Shown here: piece by piece, positions 11,093 through 22,011 of the stretch
Layout: the number at the start of each line of letters is the position of its first letter
How positions within the stretch are numbered: the stretch's first letter is position 1
Source of the DNA: Larimichthys crocea
Lineage: Eukaryota > Chordata > Actinopteri > Sciaenidae
Assembly: GCF_000972845.2 (NCBI RefSeq)
Contig: NC_040013.1
Coordinates: forward strand, 7,590,061-7,654,060
DNA: 64,000 nt
Direction: 5' to 3'
Made by a program: the position numbers and the translations under genes
Notes under the pieces: model-generated
What the model saw: only the letters and a program-made list of their open reading frames with translations
Database searches by the model: none
Told to the model about the DNA's origin: nothing

Positions 11093-11470
11093 GTAAGTTA
11101 TTGTTTTGTTCAACTTTATTATCATAACTCAGAACTTGCTGAAAAGCTGTAATTGGCATCCTTATGACAAACTTCACAGGGCAAGATGTAAGTCAGCCCA
11201 AAATAAATGCTAATTAGTTTTTATTGTCTTGTAGGAAAACATAAAAAAAAACACTGAAGACAAGATGGCACCATGTGTGTTCGTTTATGTGTCGACTATA
11301 AACTTTATCATGAGTCGATTACAGCAGCCTTGGTTAACGTCTGAAAGCGTTTAAAAGTCTCTGGACAGGGGCAGAAGTGTTTAAAACCACATTGGATGCT
11401 TTGTGAATCACCAGACCGACAAATATTTTTATGATTTACATGTGCTCTCACTGCACATCGCTCGAGAGCA
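10985..11470 (+). repeat. Duplicated 5' module (partner at 16295-16790)
   Basis: About 480 bp covering the noncoding exon and the start of intron 1 is nearly identical to the segment upstream of copy 3. It includes the noncoding blocks GGCATCCTTATGACAAAC and GATGGCACCATGTGTG. The match stops near 11470/16785, where copy 2 continues into sequence shared with copy 1 and copy 3 goes into a MITE. This shows a segmental duplication of the promoter-proximal region. Confidence 0.75.
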
Positions 11471-11559
11471 TTTTTATCTGTGGTTATCTATTTTAGTTGA
11501 AATATTTTGCACACCTATAGTCCGTGATTTCTAAAAGAGTTGTACTCACGTTTCAATCG

Positions 11560-11560
<1 letters not shown>

Positions 11561-11603
<43 letters not shown>
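11561..11603. repeat. (GATA)n microsatellite
   Basis: About ten GATA units are followed by GAGTACTTTACTGATCC, which recalls the 3' junction of some fish non-LTR elements that end in GATA tails. The tract is paired with an inverted (TATC)n tract at 11870-11926. Confidence 0.9.
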
Positions 11604-11624
11604 GTACTTTACTGATCCTGTTGT

Positions 11625-11850
11625 GGAGAAAACCTTCCAGAACGCAATGAAATAACAACACGGAGACAGCTGCTTGCGAATCCAAACGACCCTTTACTTT
11701 TGCTTTTCACAACCTTTTATACCCATTTTTACGTCATTCTTACACCACTGTTACATAGTAAAATCACCAGATCTGGACCCAACCGTCCTGTACTTTCTTA
11801 TAATCATATGTCCGTGTTCTGAGCGTCACGTGAACGTAATATTGTCTATG
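11625..11850. repeat. Dispersed repeat, possibly LTR-like, in intron 1 of copy 2
   Basis: This is the same repeat as 1925-2160 in intron 1 of copy 1, with shared core GCTTGCGAATCC and CTTTAC. It is flanked by GATA and TATC tracts here. The position corresponds to that in copy 1, which supports common descent of the two introns. Confidence 0.5.
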
Positions 11851-11868
11851 TGTTTCCCATGAGCCTGC

Positions 11869-11869
<1 letters not shown>

Positions 11870-11926
<57 letters not shown>
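11870..11926. repeat. (TATC)n microsatellite
   Basis: About 14 units of CTAT lie in opposite orientation to the GATA tract 270 bp upstream. The two could pair into a long stem in single-stranded DNA or RNA. Confidence 0.9.
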
Positions 11927-12095
11927 GATGTATTTAGGGAAGTACATTTCAAATTGAGTTAAGTTTGAGTTTCTCAAAATACTAGAAAGAAACAGAAAAA
12001 CAGTGTGAAGATTAAAGCTTAAATTCTAATGGCAGCTGTGGGCTACTTGTCTGAAGTTTAAAATGACCCCCAATAATAGTAATATCATAACTTTG

Positions 12096-12114
12096 TCTCT
12101 CTCTCTCTCTCTCT
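12096..12114. repeat. (TC)n tract forming the polypyrimidine tract of intron 1, copy 2
   Basis: The CT repeat directly precedes the acceptor CACAG at 12120-12124 of the coding exon of copy 2 and so doubles as its pyrimidine tract. Confidence 0.8.
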
Positions 12115-12141
12115 TGTCTCACAGTTACTCTGAAGCAAGAC

Positions 12142-15082
12142 ATGGAAAGTGCTTTGAGAGTTGAATCACCCGAAGAACTGTTCAAAGTGTTCAGTCACAT
12201 GCTGCGAGAGTATCCTCTGACCATGGTAAAATGTATCAAACGTCTAAAGAACACTGGAAATTTGGACACTTACATTTCAGGAGCTATTAGTTGCTTACCA
12301 GATATCCTTGAGATAAGTGTAGTTCATGCCATACATGCAGTTTTCTGCACAATGGAAGACATTGCAGATAAGCAAGCACTGGCTATAATCCCCAAACTAC
12401 TGGACCAGCTTTACAGAAAAGAGAGACCTGATATATGGGGAGCTGTACTGCAAACACTCTATGTGATAACACACAAAACAAAAGGCATGAATGGCTGGGA
12501 CCCCAAATTTGTTGAGAAGTTATGCAAAACACTTGTCCCTTTTGTTGAAGAACAACACTTCTTTGACATTAGAGTCTACACGTACGGTGTATTTGCAAAC
12601 TTACTTTCAGTTGAACACGCGGCGAGCATCTTTATATCAGTGGGGGTAACTTCAGTGCCTGATGATGTACTGATCTCTGCAGGCATAAAAATGAATGACC
12701 GTCTGAAAGAAGTGCTCAGAGGACTGAAAAATCATTTCAGCAAACCAAACTCTGATCAAACATCATTTTCTATTATGGAGTCTCTTTCAAACGTGAAGCC
12801 ATTTTGTAACCCGAGGATATCATCAAGAAAATGGCTACAAATCAGCAAGAGGTGGAGACACAAGTTAGAGAAGCTTGAAAGCACTGATGAAAGTAAAGTG
12901 ACCAGAATTGGGAGCATGATTTATGTGAATGATGCAGAGTTTCGCATAGCACAAGGAAGTCATAGTACTGAGGTCTTCTTAGGGTTGAGAGATGATGGCA
13001 CTGAAGTTGCTATCAAGAGAATGTCTAAATGCAACTATCAGGAGCTAAAGAATGAGGAGGGAATTCTACGACTTCCAAAGCTTTATGATGCATCTGTTGT
13101 ACGATACATTGACTTTGAAGAGGATGGGTACTTTGGATATCTCGGTCTTCAGCTTTGTGAATACACTTTGGAAGAACACATTGAAAAAATGGACGGTGGT
13201 CAAAAGGAACTGGCCTTTCAGGTCCTTGATAGTTTAAAGGCTCTTCACTGTCGAAATCCTCAAATTCTCCACCGGGATCTCAAACCACAGAACGTGTTGA
13301 CTGGTAAGAGAAGTAAATTGGATTTTTGTGTTCAATATATGATATTGTTTATTGTATTGTTTCCTTAATTGTTCTATCATTTGTCGTGCAGATGTCAACG
13401 GGAGAGCGAGATTAGCTGATTTTGGAATAAGTAGAAGATTGCTCACAGGACAAACAACTCTGCTCACAGGCAGTGCAGGAACAAAATGCTGGATGGCCAA
13501 AGAAACTTTAGACGTACGATCTAAAGCAGCATACAAGTCGAGCACCGACATACAGGTTTGTTTTTCTGCTGGACACGTTTTCTTTTTAAATAGGTGAAAG
13601 ATCATCCTGTAACTAAACTGCTATGCTTTTCAGGTGGCAGGCATGCTGCTTTATTACATCCTCTCTGGAGGACACCATCCTTTTGGTGACATACCCTGTG
13701 TATGTGAGTACAACATTCATACAGGGAAGTACACTTTGGACCATGTTCAAGATGTGGTGGCAAAGGATCTCATCGAGCGGATGATTGATGGGGAACCAAA
13801 GAACAGACCAAAAGTGGAAGAGTGTTTGAGTCATCCCTTCTTCTGGACCACTGACAGGTAGAATCTCTTTTATCATAGCCAATTAGTTCAATTGATTTGT
13901 TCATTTGTTTTGTCGCTAGAATAGCATTGTTTTTTGCCTCATCTCTTTTCCTTTTTCACCCAATTGAGTTTCAGCCTTTTATACTGCATTTTGCAAGTTT
14001 TAAGTATTTAAGACTTTTACTCATTACATATCATCACACTTGTTAATTCACACTTTGATGTGAATTATTTTTATTTTCACTCTTGTTACATTACAAACAA
14101 TCTATCTACTACAAAAAGGGTGTTGATCACATATTAAAATGTGACAATAAATGTATACTTCATATTCTAAACATTATACTATAACAAAACCTCTAAAAGT
14201 TTATACTACAGTTACCTTCACTATCTTAGTTTATCCTGATAGCATGCTAATATTTGCTAATCACTACTAAACACACATTTCAGTTGTTTGGTCATAAACA
14301 AAAGAAAAGATTGATGGCACTAGAGAAAAAGTTTGGGTTACATGCACCCTAAACATACATTTAATTTTACAGGATAGTTGAATACTTGACAAAGGTTGGA
14401 AACAGGAAGGAGGTGGAGAACTGTCGAAATGCTGACCCAGAATTAATTTCTTCGCTGGAAAAATGTGTTGGGGATGAATCCTTCAAACAGTGGAAAAAAG
14501 AGGTGACTGCAACATAATTTATTTTCTTTACCCACTAGTTTATATTTCTGAATTCCAAATAATCCCTAAGTATATTAATGTTTGTTACAGTTTTCACCAG
14601 AGTTGGTTGAGAAGTTGGAGGGCAAAAAGAAGAAGAAACCCTACCCTGATGACATGCTTGGACTACTGCGCTTCATACGAAACCTCTATGAGCACTAGTA
14701 AGTTAAACTGAGTGAAAAATTATGAAGGGAAAATTTGAGAACCACTGGAATGTTGTAGATCACTGTCAAGATTTTCTTTGTATTACAATTTGATTTCTCT
14801 TTCTGCAGTGCTGAAGATGCCGCCAAAGTTGATCTAGTGTCAATGTTTCCTGATCTCTTTGGATGCGCTTATAAGTTTGCCAAAAGTCAAGGGTGGAATT
14901 CAGAGCCACCCCTGAAGGAGATGTTTAGAACAAAAGAGTTTCCAAGACACGACTTCACCACCAGAGCCATAAAGACAGCCACAATCTCTGATGATCTCAG
15001 CATCCCAGTTCAAGAAACTCAACAGGTTTTTCCTGAGGAAACTGCAAAATATCACCATGCTCATCACCAGATGGCGGTGTAG
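12142..15082 (+). CDS. Kinase-KEN protein lacking ankyrin repeats, copy 2
   Basis: The coding exons are 12142-13303, 13392-13555, 13634-13857, 14373-14502, 14591-14697 and 14809-15082, encoding 686 aa. The order is the helical middle region (about 1-220), kinase-like domain (VAIK Lys292, HRD Asp379, DFG Asp397) and KEN domain (FIRNLYEHY; Arg590, Asn591, His595). It starts at the codon matching Met185 of copy 1. The preceding 5' UTR is the usual one, so a clean deletion of the ankyrin-coding part moved the start. The Lys-rich tract is also absent. The start has G at -3 and G at +4. No stop or frameshift interrupts the frame and all splice sites are intact, so I read it as a functional gene rather than a pseudogene. 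By analogy with RNase L it would have lost its ligand sensor. It could be constitutive, a heterodimer partner or a decoy; this is inference. Confidence 0.82.
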
Positions 15083-15239
15083 CTGCCAATCATCCCCTTT
15101 CACCTGCAGAAGGAAGATACAAGACAAACCCTCTTCTTCAGGAAAGAGACATTTTTCCTGCATTCCTCTTTCCCACTATCCCTGTTTTCCTCAGCTGCCA
15201 TGAGAGGACCAATTTAACCTGCCAGTGATGTGGTGCAGC

Positions 15240-15477
15240 AGCCCCGTCATCATTTAAGCCTGAGGAAAACTCTGCCTGAAGTTGCAATATGAAGTGATCT
15301 TGAAGAATCTAAAATATAAAACATGTTTTGAGTAATTTCACACATTTTTGTTCACTACATATTTCCATATGTGTTCATTCATAGCTTTAATGTCTTCAGT
15401 GAGAATATGCAATGTAAAAAGTCATGAAAATAAAGAAAAAACCTTAAATGAGAAGGTGTGTCCAAACTTTTGACTGG

Positions 15478-15485
<8 letters not shown>
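15240..15485. mobile_element. Fish dispersed repeat forming the 3' UTR of copy 2
   Basis: The stretch ending GTGTGTCCAAACTTTTGACT resembles, from memory, the end of a very common teleost repeat whose terminus carries this motif (Tc1/mariner-like inverted ends). It includes AATAAA at 15429-15434, the best polyadenylation signal for copy 2. Copies 1 and 3 have different sequence after their stops. Confidence 0.5.
15429..15434 (+). terminator. Candidate polyadenylation signal, copy 2
   Basis: AATAAA lies 347 bp after the stop codon of copy 2 and inside repeat-like sequence. Confidence 0.5.
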
Positions 15486-15539
<54 letters not shown>

Positions 15540-15612
15540 GTGTGTATATATATATGTGTGTGTGTGTGTGTATGTATGTTTATATATTTATATGTATATA
15601 TATTTATTTATT
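15480..15612. repeat. (TG)n(TA)n compound microsatellite
   Basis: A TG run is followed by TATA runs, a second TG run and AT-rich steps. The open frame of Cys, Val and Tyr residues across it is an artefact. Confidence 0.9.
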
Positions 15613-16274
15613 ATATTTAATGAAACAATGAAATATCCTTCCTTTCCAACATACAGATTAGTTTGTATGATTGAGTGTTAAGATTTCTCATTGTTACTTT
15701 TCTTTTTGACTATCAAAATAACTATAAAATCTCATTTAATGTGTTTCATCATGTTTGTTTTGGGGGTATAGCTCAATATCACTCAAAGATCAAGTGTAAT
15801 TAATTATTTCATTTCAAAAAATCTTCTATAGTAGCCTATAATCGTAAGGGACTTTATTTTAATATTTGTATTATGAGAGGTTTTATACTTTTACTTGACC
15901 ATTATCGTTACCACCGTCCACTTTTACTTTGCTTCATTTACCCCAAGAGTTGGGACAAGTAGCCTTTTGAATATTTTTTTTGTCATTTTAATCTTAAACC
16001 TAAACTTCAATGTTCTTTGAAAGTAATGTTGACTTCTAAGCTGTCAAATATACATAAAACAAGGATGCAATGCTACTTCTTGTCTGTCTAACAAAAGCAT
16101 GAACTGTTCTTTGAACTGTGTTTAAAAAATAAAATGTTTCTGCAGCTTTCAAAAGCAAATTACTCAGCAGCAGCTGCCCCCCCCAGAATAAATACTGTGG
16201 TTACTCATACAGACCTCAGAGCTGCCCCACACAGGATATTCAGTGTACTGTAAATGGGAGGAGGCAGGAGCGAG

Positions 16275-16282
16275 AAAAGAAA
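16275..16282 (+). promoter_or_regulatory. IRF-core-like motif upstream of copy 3
   Basis: AAAAGAAA fits the interferon regulatory factor half-site pattern AANNGAAA. It lies about 20 bp before the start of the duplicated 5' exon module of copy 3. The short match is suggestive only. Confidence 0.2.
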
Positions 16283-16294
16283 GCACAGATTGAG

Positions 16295-16403
16295 AGACTG
16301 AGAGGAGACCACTGAAGTCAGAGCTTGCTTTATGGTAACGGATTTAAGACAGAAGTTGAGTTTGAGACGGTCATTCATAAGAAGACAACCATACTTGAAA
16401 ACA
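16295..16403 (+). other. Probable 5' noncoding exon of kinase-KEN copy 3
   Basis: Nearly identical to 10985-11092. It ends in AAAACA with donor GTAAGTTATTGTTTTG. The partner acceptor TTTTTTACAG ends at 17990, 18 bases before the ATG of copy 3, giving an intron of 1587 bp. Confidence 0.5.
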
Positions 16404-16845
16404 GTAAGTTATTGTTTTGTTCAACTTTACTCCAAGTCCAAACTCAGAACTTGCTGAAGCTGTAATTGGCATCCTTATGACAAACTTCACAGGGCAAGGT
16501 GTAAGTCAGCCCAAAATAAATGCTAATTAGTTTTTATTGTCTTGTAGGAAAACATAAAAAAAAAAAACCCTGAAGACAAGATGGCACCATGTGTGTTCGT
16601 TTATGTGTCGACTATAAACGTTATCATGAGTCGATTACATCAGCCTTGGTTAACGTCTGAAAGCGTTTCAAAGTCTCTGGTCAGGGGCAGAAGTGTTTAA
16701 AACCATATTGGACGCTTTGTGAATCACCAGATCGACAAATATTTTTATGATTTACATGTGCTCTCACTGCACATAGCTCCAGAAACATTGTATCTGTGTG
16801 GTCAGTCAGTCACTGGCCGCAGCCCACCTGCTGCCTTATCCGTAC

Positions 16846-17266
16846 TGCGCATGTGCAAACAGAGATAAAAACGAAGCAAGATAGTTCACTCCGTATCTAC
16901 TTCCATCATCAGCCCCGGTAAAAAAAACACAAAAAAGGCCGTGTTTCAGCATGTTATTGATTAAGACTTTTTAAAAAAACAAGTCCTAACCTCTTTTGGA
17001 TGTAGTCTGTTATGATATGGTCACACGTACATCTCCTGTGTGTGAGCATATATGTGGGAGAAACCCAAATTAATATGCAGCGGCAAGAAGATAACTTAGA
17101 TAATGTCAGCCGAAAAGTATTAATGCTACCCTGGCTGACACAATAATAACATTTCACATGACAAACATGAAGTAATACGTCGTAACATAATCGCACTTTT
17201 TTTTTTCGGAGCTGATAATTTGAGTGAGCCATCTTGCTCTCTTCTCATCTTTGTTACGCATGCGTA
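16846..17266. mobile_element. MITE-like element with about 45-bp terminal inverted repeats
   Basis: The left end (16846-16890, TGCGCATGTGCAAACAGAG...) is the imperfect inverted complement of the right end (17222-17266, which ends GTTACGCATGCGTA). Shared arms include the GCAAGATRGYTCACTC block. The element is about 420 bp, without a transposase frame. I could not identify a clear target duplication, although TTATC flanks both sides. It lies in intron 1 of copy 3 and is absent from copies 1 and 2. Confidence 0.65.
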
Positions 17267-17431
17267 TTATCGACCGGGCAGCGACACAGCCTGCTGCAAC
17301 ATCAGCTCGCGGCCCTGCACGTACACAGGTAATGTAATACATTGTAGTTGGCTGTCAATAAAAGGATGAGAAGTGTCACTGCTCGATGTGAAGACTGAAT
17401 ATTATGAAACAGTAGCGTCAACACTTAATTC

Positions 17432-17463
17432 ATATCATTAGAAACGGGTGTTTCTAATGATAT
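17432..17463. repeat. Perfect 14-bp hairpin with GGGT loop
   Basis: The left arm ATATCATTAGAAAC (17432-17445) and right arm GTTTCTAATGATAT (17450-17463) are exact complements separated by four bases. The hairpin lies in intron 1 of copy 3. It could be the remains of a small palindromic element. Confidence 0.9.
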
Positions 17464-18008
17464 TAATTAAAGTAAGCACCCTGACTCTGTTTTACCTGAA
17501 TGGAACAAAACCTCAATTAGTATCATTATTGTTTCATGTCAAAAGGACTATTAGCATTCGTTATTCACTCAACTGTATTTGCGTCCAAATTAAATCACTG
17601 CTCAACCTGTTGTGACCATTCTCAGCAAATTCAGTAAATATAGTTTTATAGTTGTAGACTTTATTTTGTATATGCGTACATGATATTACTTGTATGATGG
17701 ATGTCTGAATCACACCCAACCACACCTCTTTGTGTACAGTACCGTATGTCGATAGACATGTAGATGGTTTCTGAGTTTGTCCGCAAGTTTGCGTTATCCA
17801 ACATCTGCCACCTAAATACAATATTTGGAAATGGAGTTTTGGTTTGAGCTTGAAAATTAAACCAGAAAATGAAATAAACGTAATGTAGCTTTATTTATTA
17901 TTTCCCATGACAGCTTTTGGCTAATTGTCAAAAGTTTAAAATGGCACTAAATGTAACAGTAATGTCATATTTTTTTTGTCTTTTTTACAGTTACCTTGAA
18001 GCAAAAAA

Positions 18009-21000
18009 ATGAATATCATCACACAGCTAAAGGTGACAGCCCCCCCAACAGAAACACATCCTATAGTACACTGTATAACTAACAACAACCTCAAGAAGCT
18101 CAAAAAATTGCTAAAGGACAACAATATTAATCAAGTTTATCCATGCAGAGAGGTGAAAGACTATATAACCCCACTGATTGCAGCTGTTGTAAAACCCAAT
18201 GTAGATATTTGTAGTTTCCTTTTGCATGAAGGTGCAGACCCAAACTGGGGTTCCCAAACTGGCTCAACACCTTTGCATTATGTCTCACTATTTAACGCTC
18301 CACTTATCTTTGTAAAGAAACTGCTGGAAGCAAACGCTAAACCAAATGTATGTAATCTACATCAAATCACACCACTGCAATATGCTGCTATCAGTAACAG
18401 GGAAGATGTTATGAAAGAGCTCATCGCTGCTGGTGCACGGGTAACATTGTTTCCTGTCAATGATCCTGAACATATTACACACAATGAAAAATTATCTCAG
18501 ATGGTTCATAACCTTGCATCAAAAGGACATGAATTATGCTCAAAAATCAAATATTTCGTGGACATGGACATTGCTGTGCGAGTGAAATCACCTGAAGAAG
18601 TGTTCAAAACTTTTGACAGTCACATGCTGCTGGAGGATCCTCAGACCCATATGACCATGATTGAACTTCTCTTTATTAGTACTGGGCCAGGTGAAGAAAA
18701 ATACAGAGAGGCAAGTATCAAATGGCTGAAAGACACTGGAAACGTAAACACCTACATTGTAAATGCTGTTAGTCGCTTTCCAAATGTCCCTGAGGCGTTG
18801 ATAACAATGGCAGTTAATAGCTTACGTGCAGTTCTCTGCACAATGGAAGACATACCAAATGAGCAAGCACTAGCTGTTATTGACAAACTACTGGACCAGC
18901 TTTACAGAAAAGAGAGACCTGATATCTGGGGAGCTGTTCTGGCAACACTCTATGTGATAACACAGAAAACAAAAGGCATGAATGGCTGGGACCCCAACTT
19001 TGTTGAGAAGTTATGCAAAACAGTGGCTCCCTTTGTAGAGGAACAATACTCCTCTGACATTAGAGTCTTCACATACAGCATTTTTGCAAACTTACTTTCA
19101 GTTGAACATGCAGTGAGCATCTTTACATCAGTGGGGGTAACTTCAGTGCCTGAGGACATACTGACATCTGCAGACATGAAAATGAATGACAAACTGAAAG
19201 AACTGCTCAGACGACTGAAAAATCATTTCAGCAAACCGAACATGGAATGTGAGGACTTTCCAGCCTTACCAGGATCCAAGAAGAAGAAGAAAAAGAAGAA
19301 GAAAAAGAATGCAAAGGCAGGAAACCCAAATGATGAAGTTTTCACTGCTAAAACTGATCAAACATCAGCTCCTATAGTGGAATCTACTTTAAATGTGAAG
19401 CCATTCCACTTCAACCCGACTATATCATCAATAACACACAAATGGCTACAAATCAGCAAGAGGTGGAAAGAAAACTTAGAGAAGCTTCTGAGCACTGATG
19501 AAAGTAAAGTGACCAGAATTGGGAGCATGATTTATGTAAATGATGCAGAATTCCGCATAGCAAAGGGAAGTGATGGTACTGAGGTCTTCTTGGGGCTGAG
19601 AGATGATGGCACTGAAGTTGCTATTAAGAGAATGTCTAAATGCAACTATCAAGTGCTGAAGAATGAAGAAGGAATTCTACGACTTCCAAAGCTTTATGAT
19701 GCATTTATTGTACGATACATTGACTTTGAAGAGGATGAGAACTTTGGATATCTCGGTCTTCAGCTTTGTGAATACAGTTTGGAAGAACACATTGGAAAAA
19801 TGGACGGTGGTCAAAAGAGACTTGTCTTTCAGGTCCTTGATAGTTTAAAGGCTCTTCACTGTCGAAATCCTCAAATTCTCCACCGGGATCTCAAACCACA
19901 GAACGTGTTGATTGGTAAGAGAACTAAAATAAATAAATATACACAATACTGGATTCTTTTTGTTCAATATATAATTTTGTTTCCTTAATTGTTCTCTATC
20001 ATTTGTCGTGCAGATGTCAACGGGAGAGCGAGATTAGCAGATTTTGGAATAAGTAGAAGATTGCTCACAGGACAAACAACTCTGCTCACAGGCAGTGCAG
20101 GAACAAAATGCTGGATGGCCAAGGAGACTTTAGACATACGATCTAAAGCAGCATACAAGTCGAGCACTGACATACAGGTTTGTTTTTCTGCTACACAAAT
20201 TTTCTTTTTAAATAGGTCAGAGATCATCCTGTAACTAAACTGCTATGCTTTTCAGGTAGCAGGCATGCTGATTTATTACATCCTCTCTGGTGGACACCAT
20301 CCTTTTGGTGACATACCCTGTGTATGTGAGTACAACATTCATACAGGGAAGTACACTTTGGACCATGTTCAAGATGTGGTGGCAAAGGATCTCATTGAGC
20401 GGATGATTGATGGGGAACCAAAGAACAGACCAAAAGTGGAAGAGTGTTTGAGTCATCCCTTCTTCTGGACCACTGACAGGTAGAATCTCTTTTATCATAG
20501 CCAATTAGATAAGAATTGGTAAGGATAAGAAATTACTAATAAATACAGCTGACAGCTGTTGGAATGAAGGACCTGTGGTAGCGCTCCTTCTTACGTGGTG
20601 GGAGTAGCAGTCTGTTGCTGAAGGGGCTGCTTATGGTTCCCACAGTCTCATGCAGGAGGTGAGAGTTGTTCATGATGTATGTCAGTAATGTGTTCTTTTA
20701 CAATGTAAGCTTATAGGAAAAAGTCTTTTCGGGTCAGTGTGCCATACAATTTTGTTGTTGAGATATTTCAACCAACAGAATGATAGCATAGCTCGTGAAA
20801 AAAGTGATGCATCAAAAGATAATGTCAGTGAAATAATTTACCTGACACCACGCCTCTCTTGTTCTTCATATCACAAATCAATATCACCATTTTTATCTAA
20901 TATGATATGAGAAAAAGTTTGTATTTTGTCAAACATGCACCCTATACGTACATTTATTTTCTCAGGATAGTTGAATACTTGAAAGAGGTTGGAAACAGGA

Positions 21001-21642
21001 AGGAGGTGGAAAACTGTAGAAGTGTTGACCCAGAATTAATTTCTTCGTTGGAAAAATGTGTTGGGGATGAATCCTTCAAACAATGGAAAAAAGAGGTGAC
21101 TGCAACATAATTTATTTTCTTTACCCACTAGTTTATATTTCTGAATTCCAAATAATCCCTAAGTATATTAATGTTTGTTACAGTTTTCACCAGAGTTGGT
21201 TGAGAAGTTGGAGGGCAAGAAGAAGAAGAAACCCTACCCTGATGACATGCTTGGACTACTGCGCTTCATACGAAACCTCTATGCGCACTAGTAAGTTAAA
21301 CTGAGTGAAAAATTATAAAGGGAAAATTCGAGAACCACTGGCATGTTGTAGATCACTGTCAAGATTTTCTTTGTATTACAATTTGATTTCTCTTTCTGCA
21401 GTCCTGAAGATGCTGCCAAAGTTGATCTAGTGTCAGTGTTTCCTGATCTCTTTGGATGCGCTTATAAGTTTGCCAAAAGTCAAGGGTGGAATTCAGAGCC
21501 ACTCCTGAAGGAGATGTTTAGAACAAAAGAGTTTCCAAGAGAGGACTCCACCGCCAGAGCAGTAAAGACAGCCACAGACTCTGATGAGCATCTCGGCTTG
21601 TCAGTCCAAGAATCTCAACATGTTTCTCCTGAAGAAAACTGA
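18009..21642 (+). CDS. Ankyrin-kinase-KEN (RNase L/IRE1-like) protein, copy 3
   Basis: The coding exons are 18009-19914, 20014-20177, 20256-20479, 20966-21095, 21184-21290 and 21402-21642, all GT-AG, encoding 923 aa. The layout equals copy 1: four ankyrin repeats (about 17-145), helical middle region, Lys-rich tract, kinase-like domain (VAIK Lys540, HRD Asp627, DFG Asp645) and KEN domain (FIRNLYAHY; Arg838, Asn839, His843). The Glu that precedes the His in copies 1 and 2 is Ala842 here; the catalytic triad itself is kept. The first two coding exons are closest to copy 1. From exon 4 onward both exons and introns match copy 2; the 88-bp intron between exons 5 and 6 is identical. This suggests gene conversion or unequal crossing-over. 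The start ATG has A at -3. An RNase L-like RNA-decay role is inferred from the domains. Confidence 0.85.
19276..19312 (+). repeat. AAG/AAA coding repeat (poly-lysine tract) in copy 3
   Basis: This is the same Lys-rich tract as in copy 1, ten Lys then Asn-Ala-Lys-Ala. It lies between the helical region and the kinase domain. Confidence 0.85.
20545..20720. repeat. Possible dispersed repeat fragment in intron 4 of copy 3
   Basis: The stretch from GACAGCTGTTGGAATGAAGG to about ATGATGTATGTCAG recalls a teleost retroelement fragment (from memory). It is absent from the matching intron of copy 2, although the first 30 intron bases are identical in both. Confidence 0.3.
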
Positions 21643-22011
21643 ATGAAATCAAGCTACATTTCTTGAATTTGGCAAGAATGGCATTCTTTAGATGTAAGGA
21701 GGCCTGAATTGAGTTGATTTCAGTGAATTGCTAAATGCAACAAGACTCTACCCCAAATTTTACATTTGCTTAATCTGTGAGCCTCTGAGTAATGGGGGTC
21801 TGGCTCTTAAACAATGTAAAACAATGTAACCTGTACTTTTAGGATCGATGAAAAAAAGCAGTGGAACTTTGACACTGTCAGTGAAACAACTGAAGTCAAA
21901 GGCCAGTAAATGAATTTGACAGAAGACATGATATTCTAAAAATGATTTTGCTGAAGTTGTGAATGTTTCTGTCTGTCAGAAATCTAAAAATGATTCTACT
22001 TATTATGTAAA

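Noticed and set aside
12142..15082. Copy 2 as a pseudogene
   Set aside because: Despite the missing ankyrin part, the frame is open, splice sites are intact, catalytic residues are kept and the new start has a good context.
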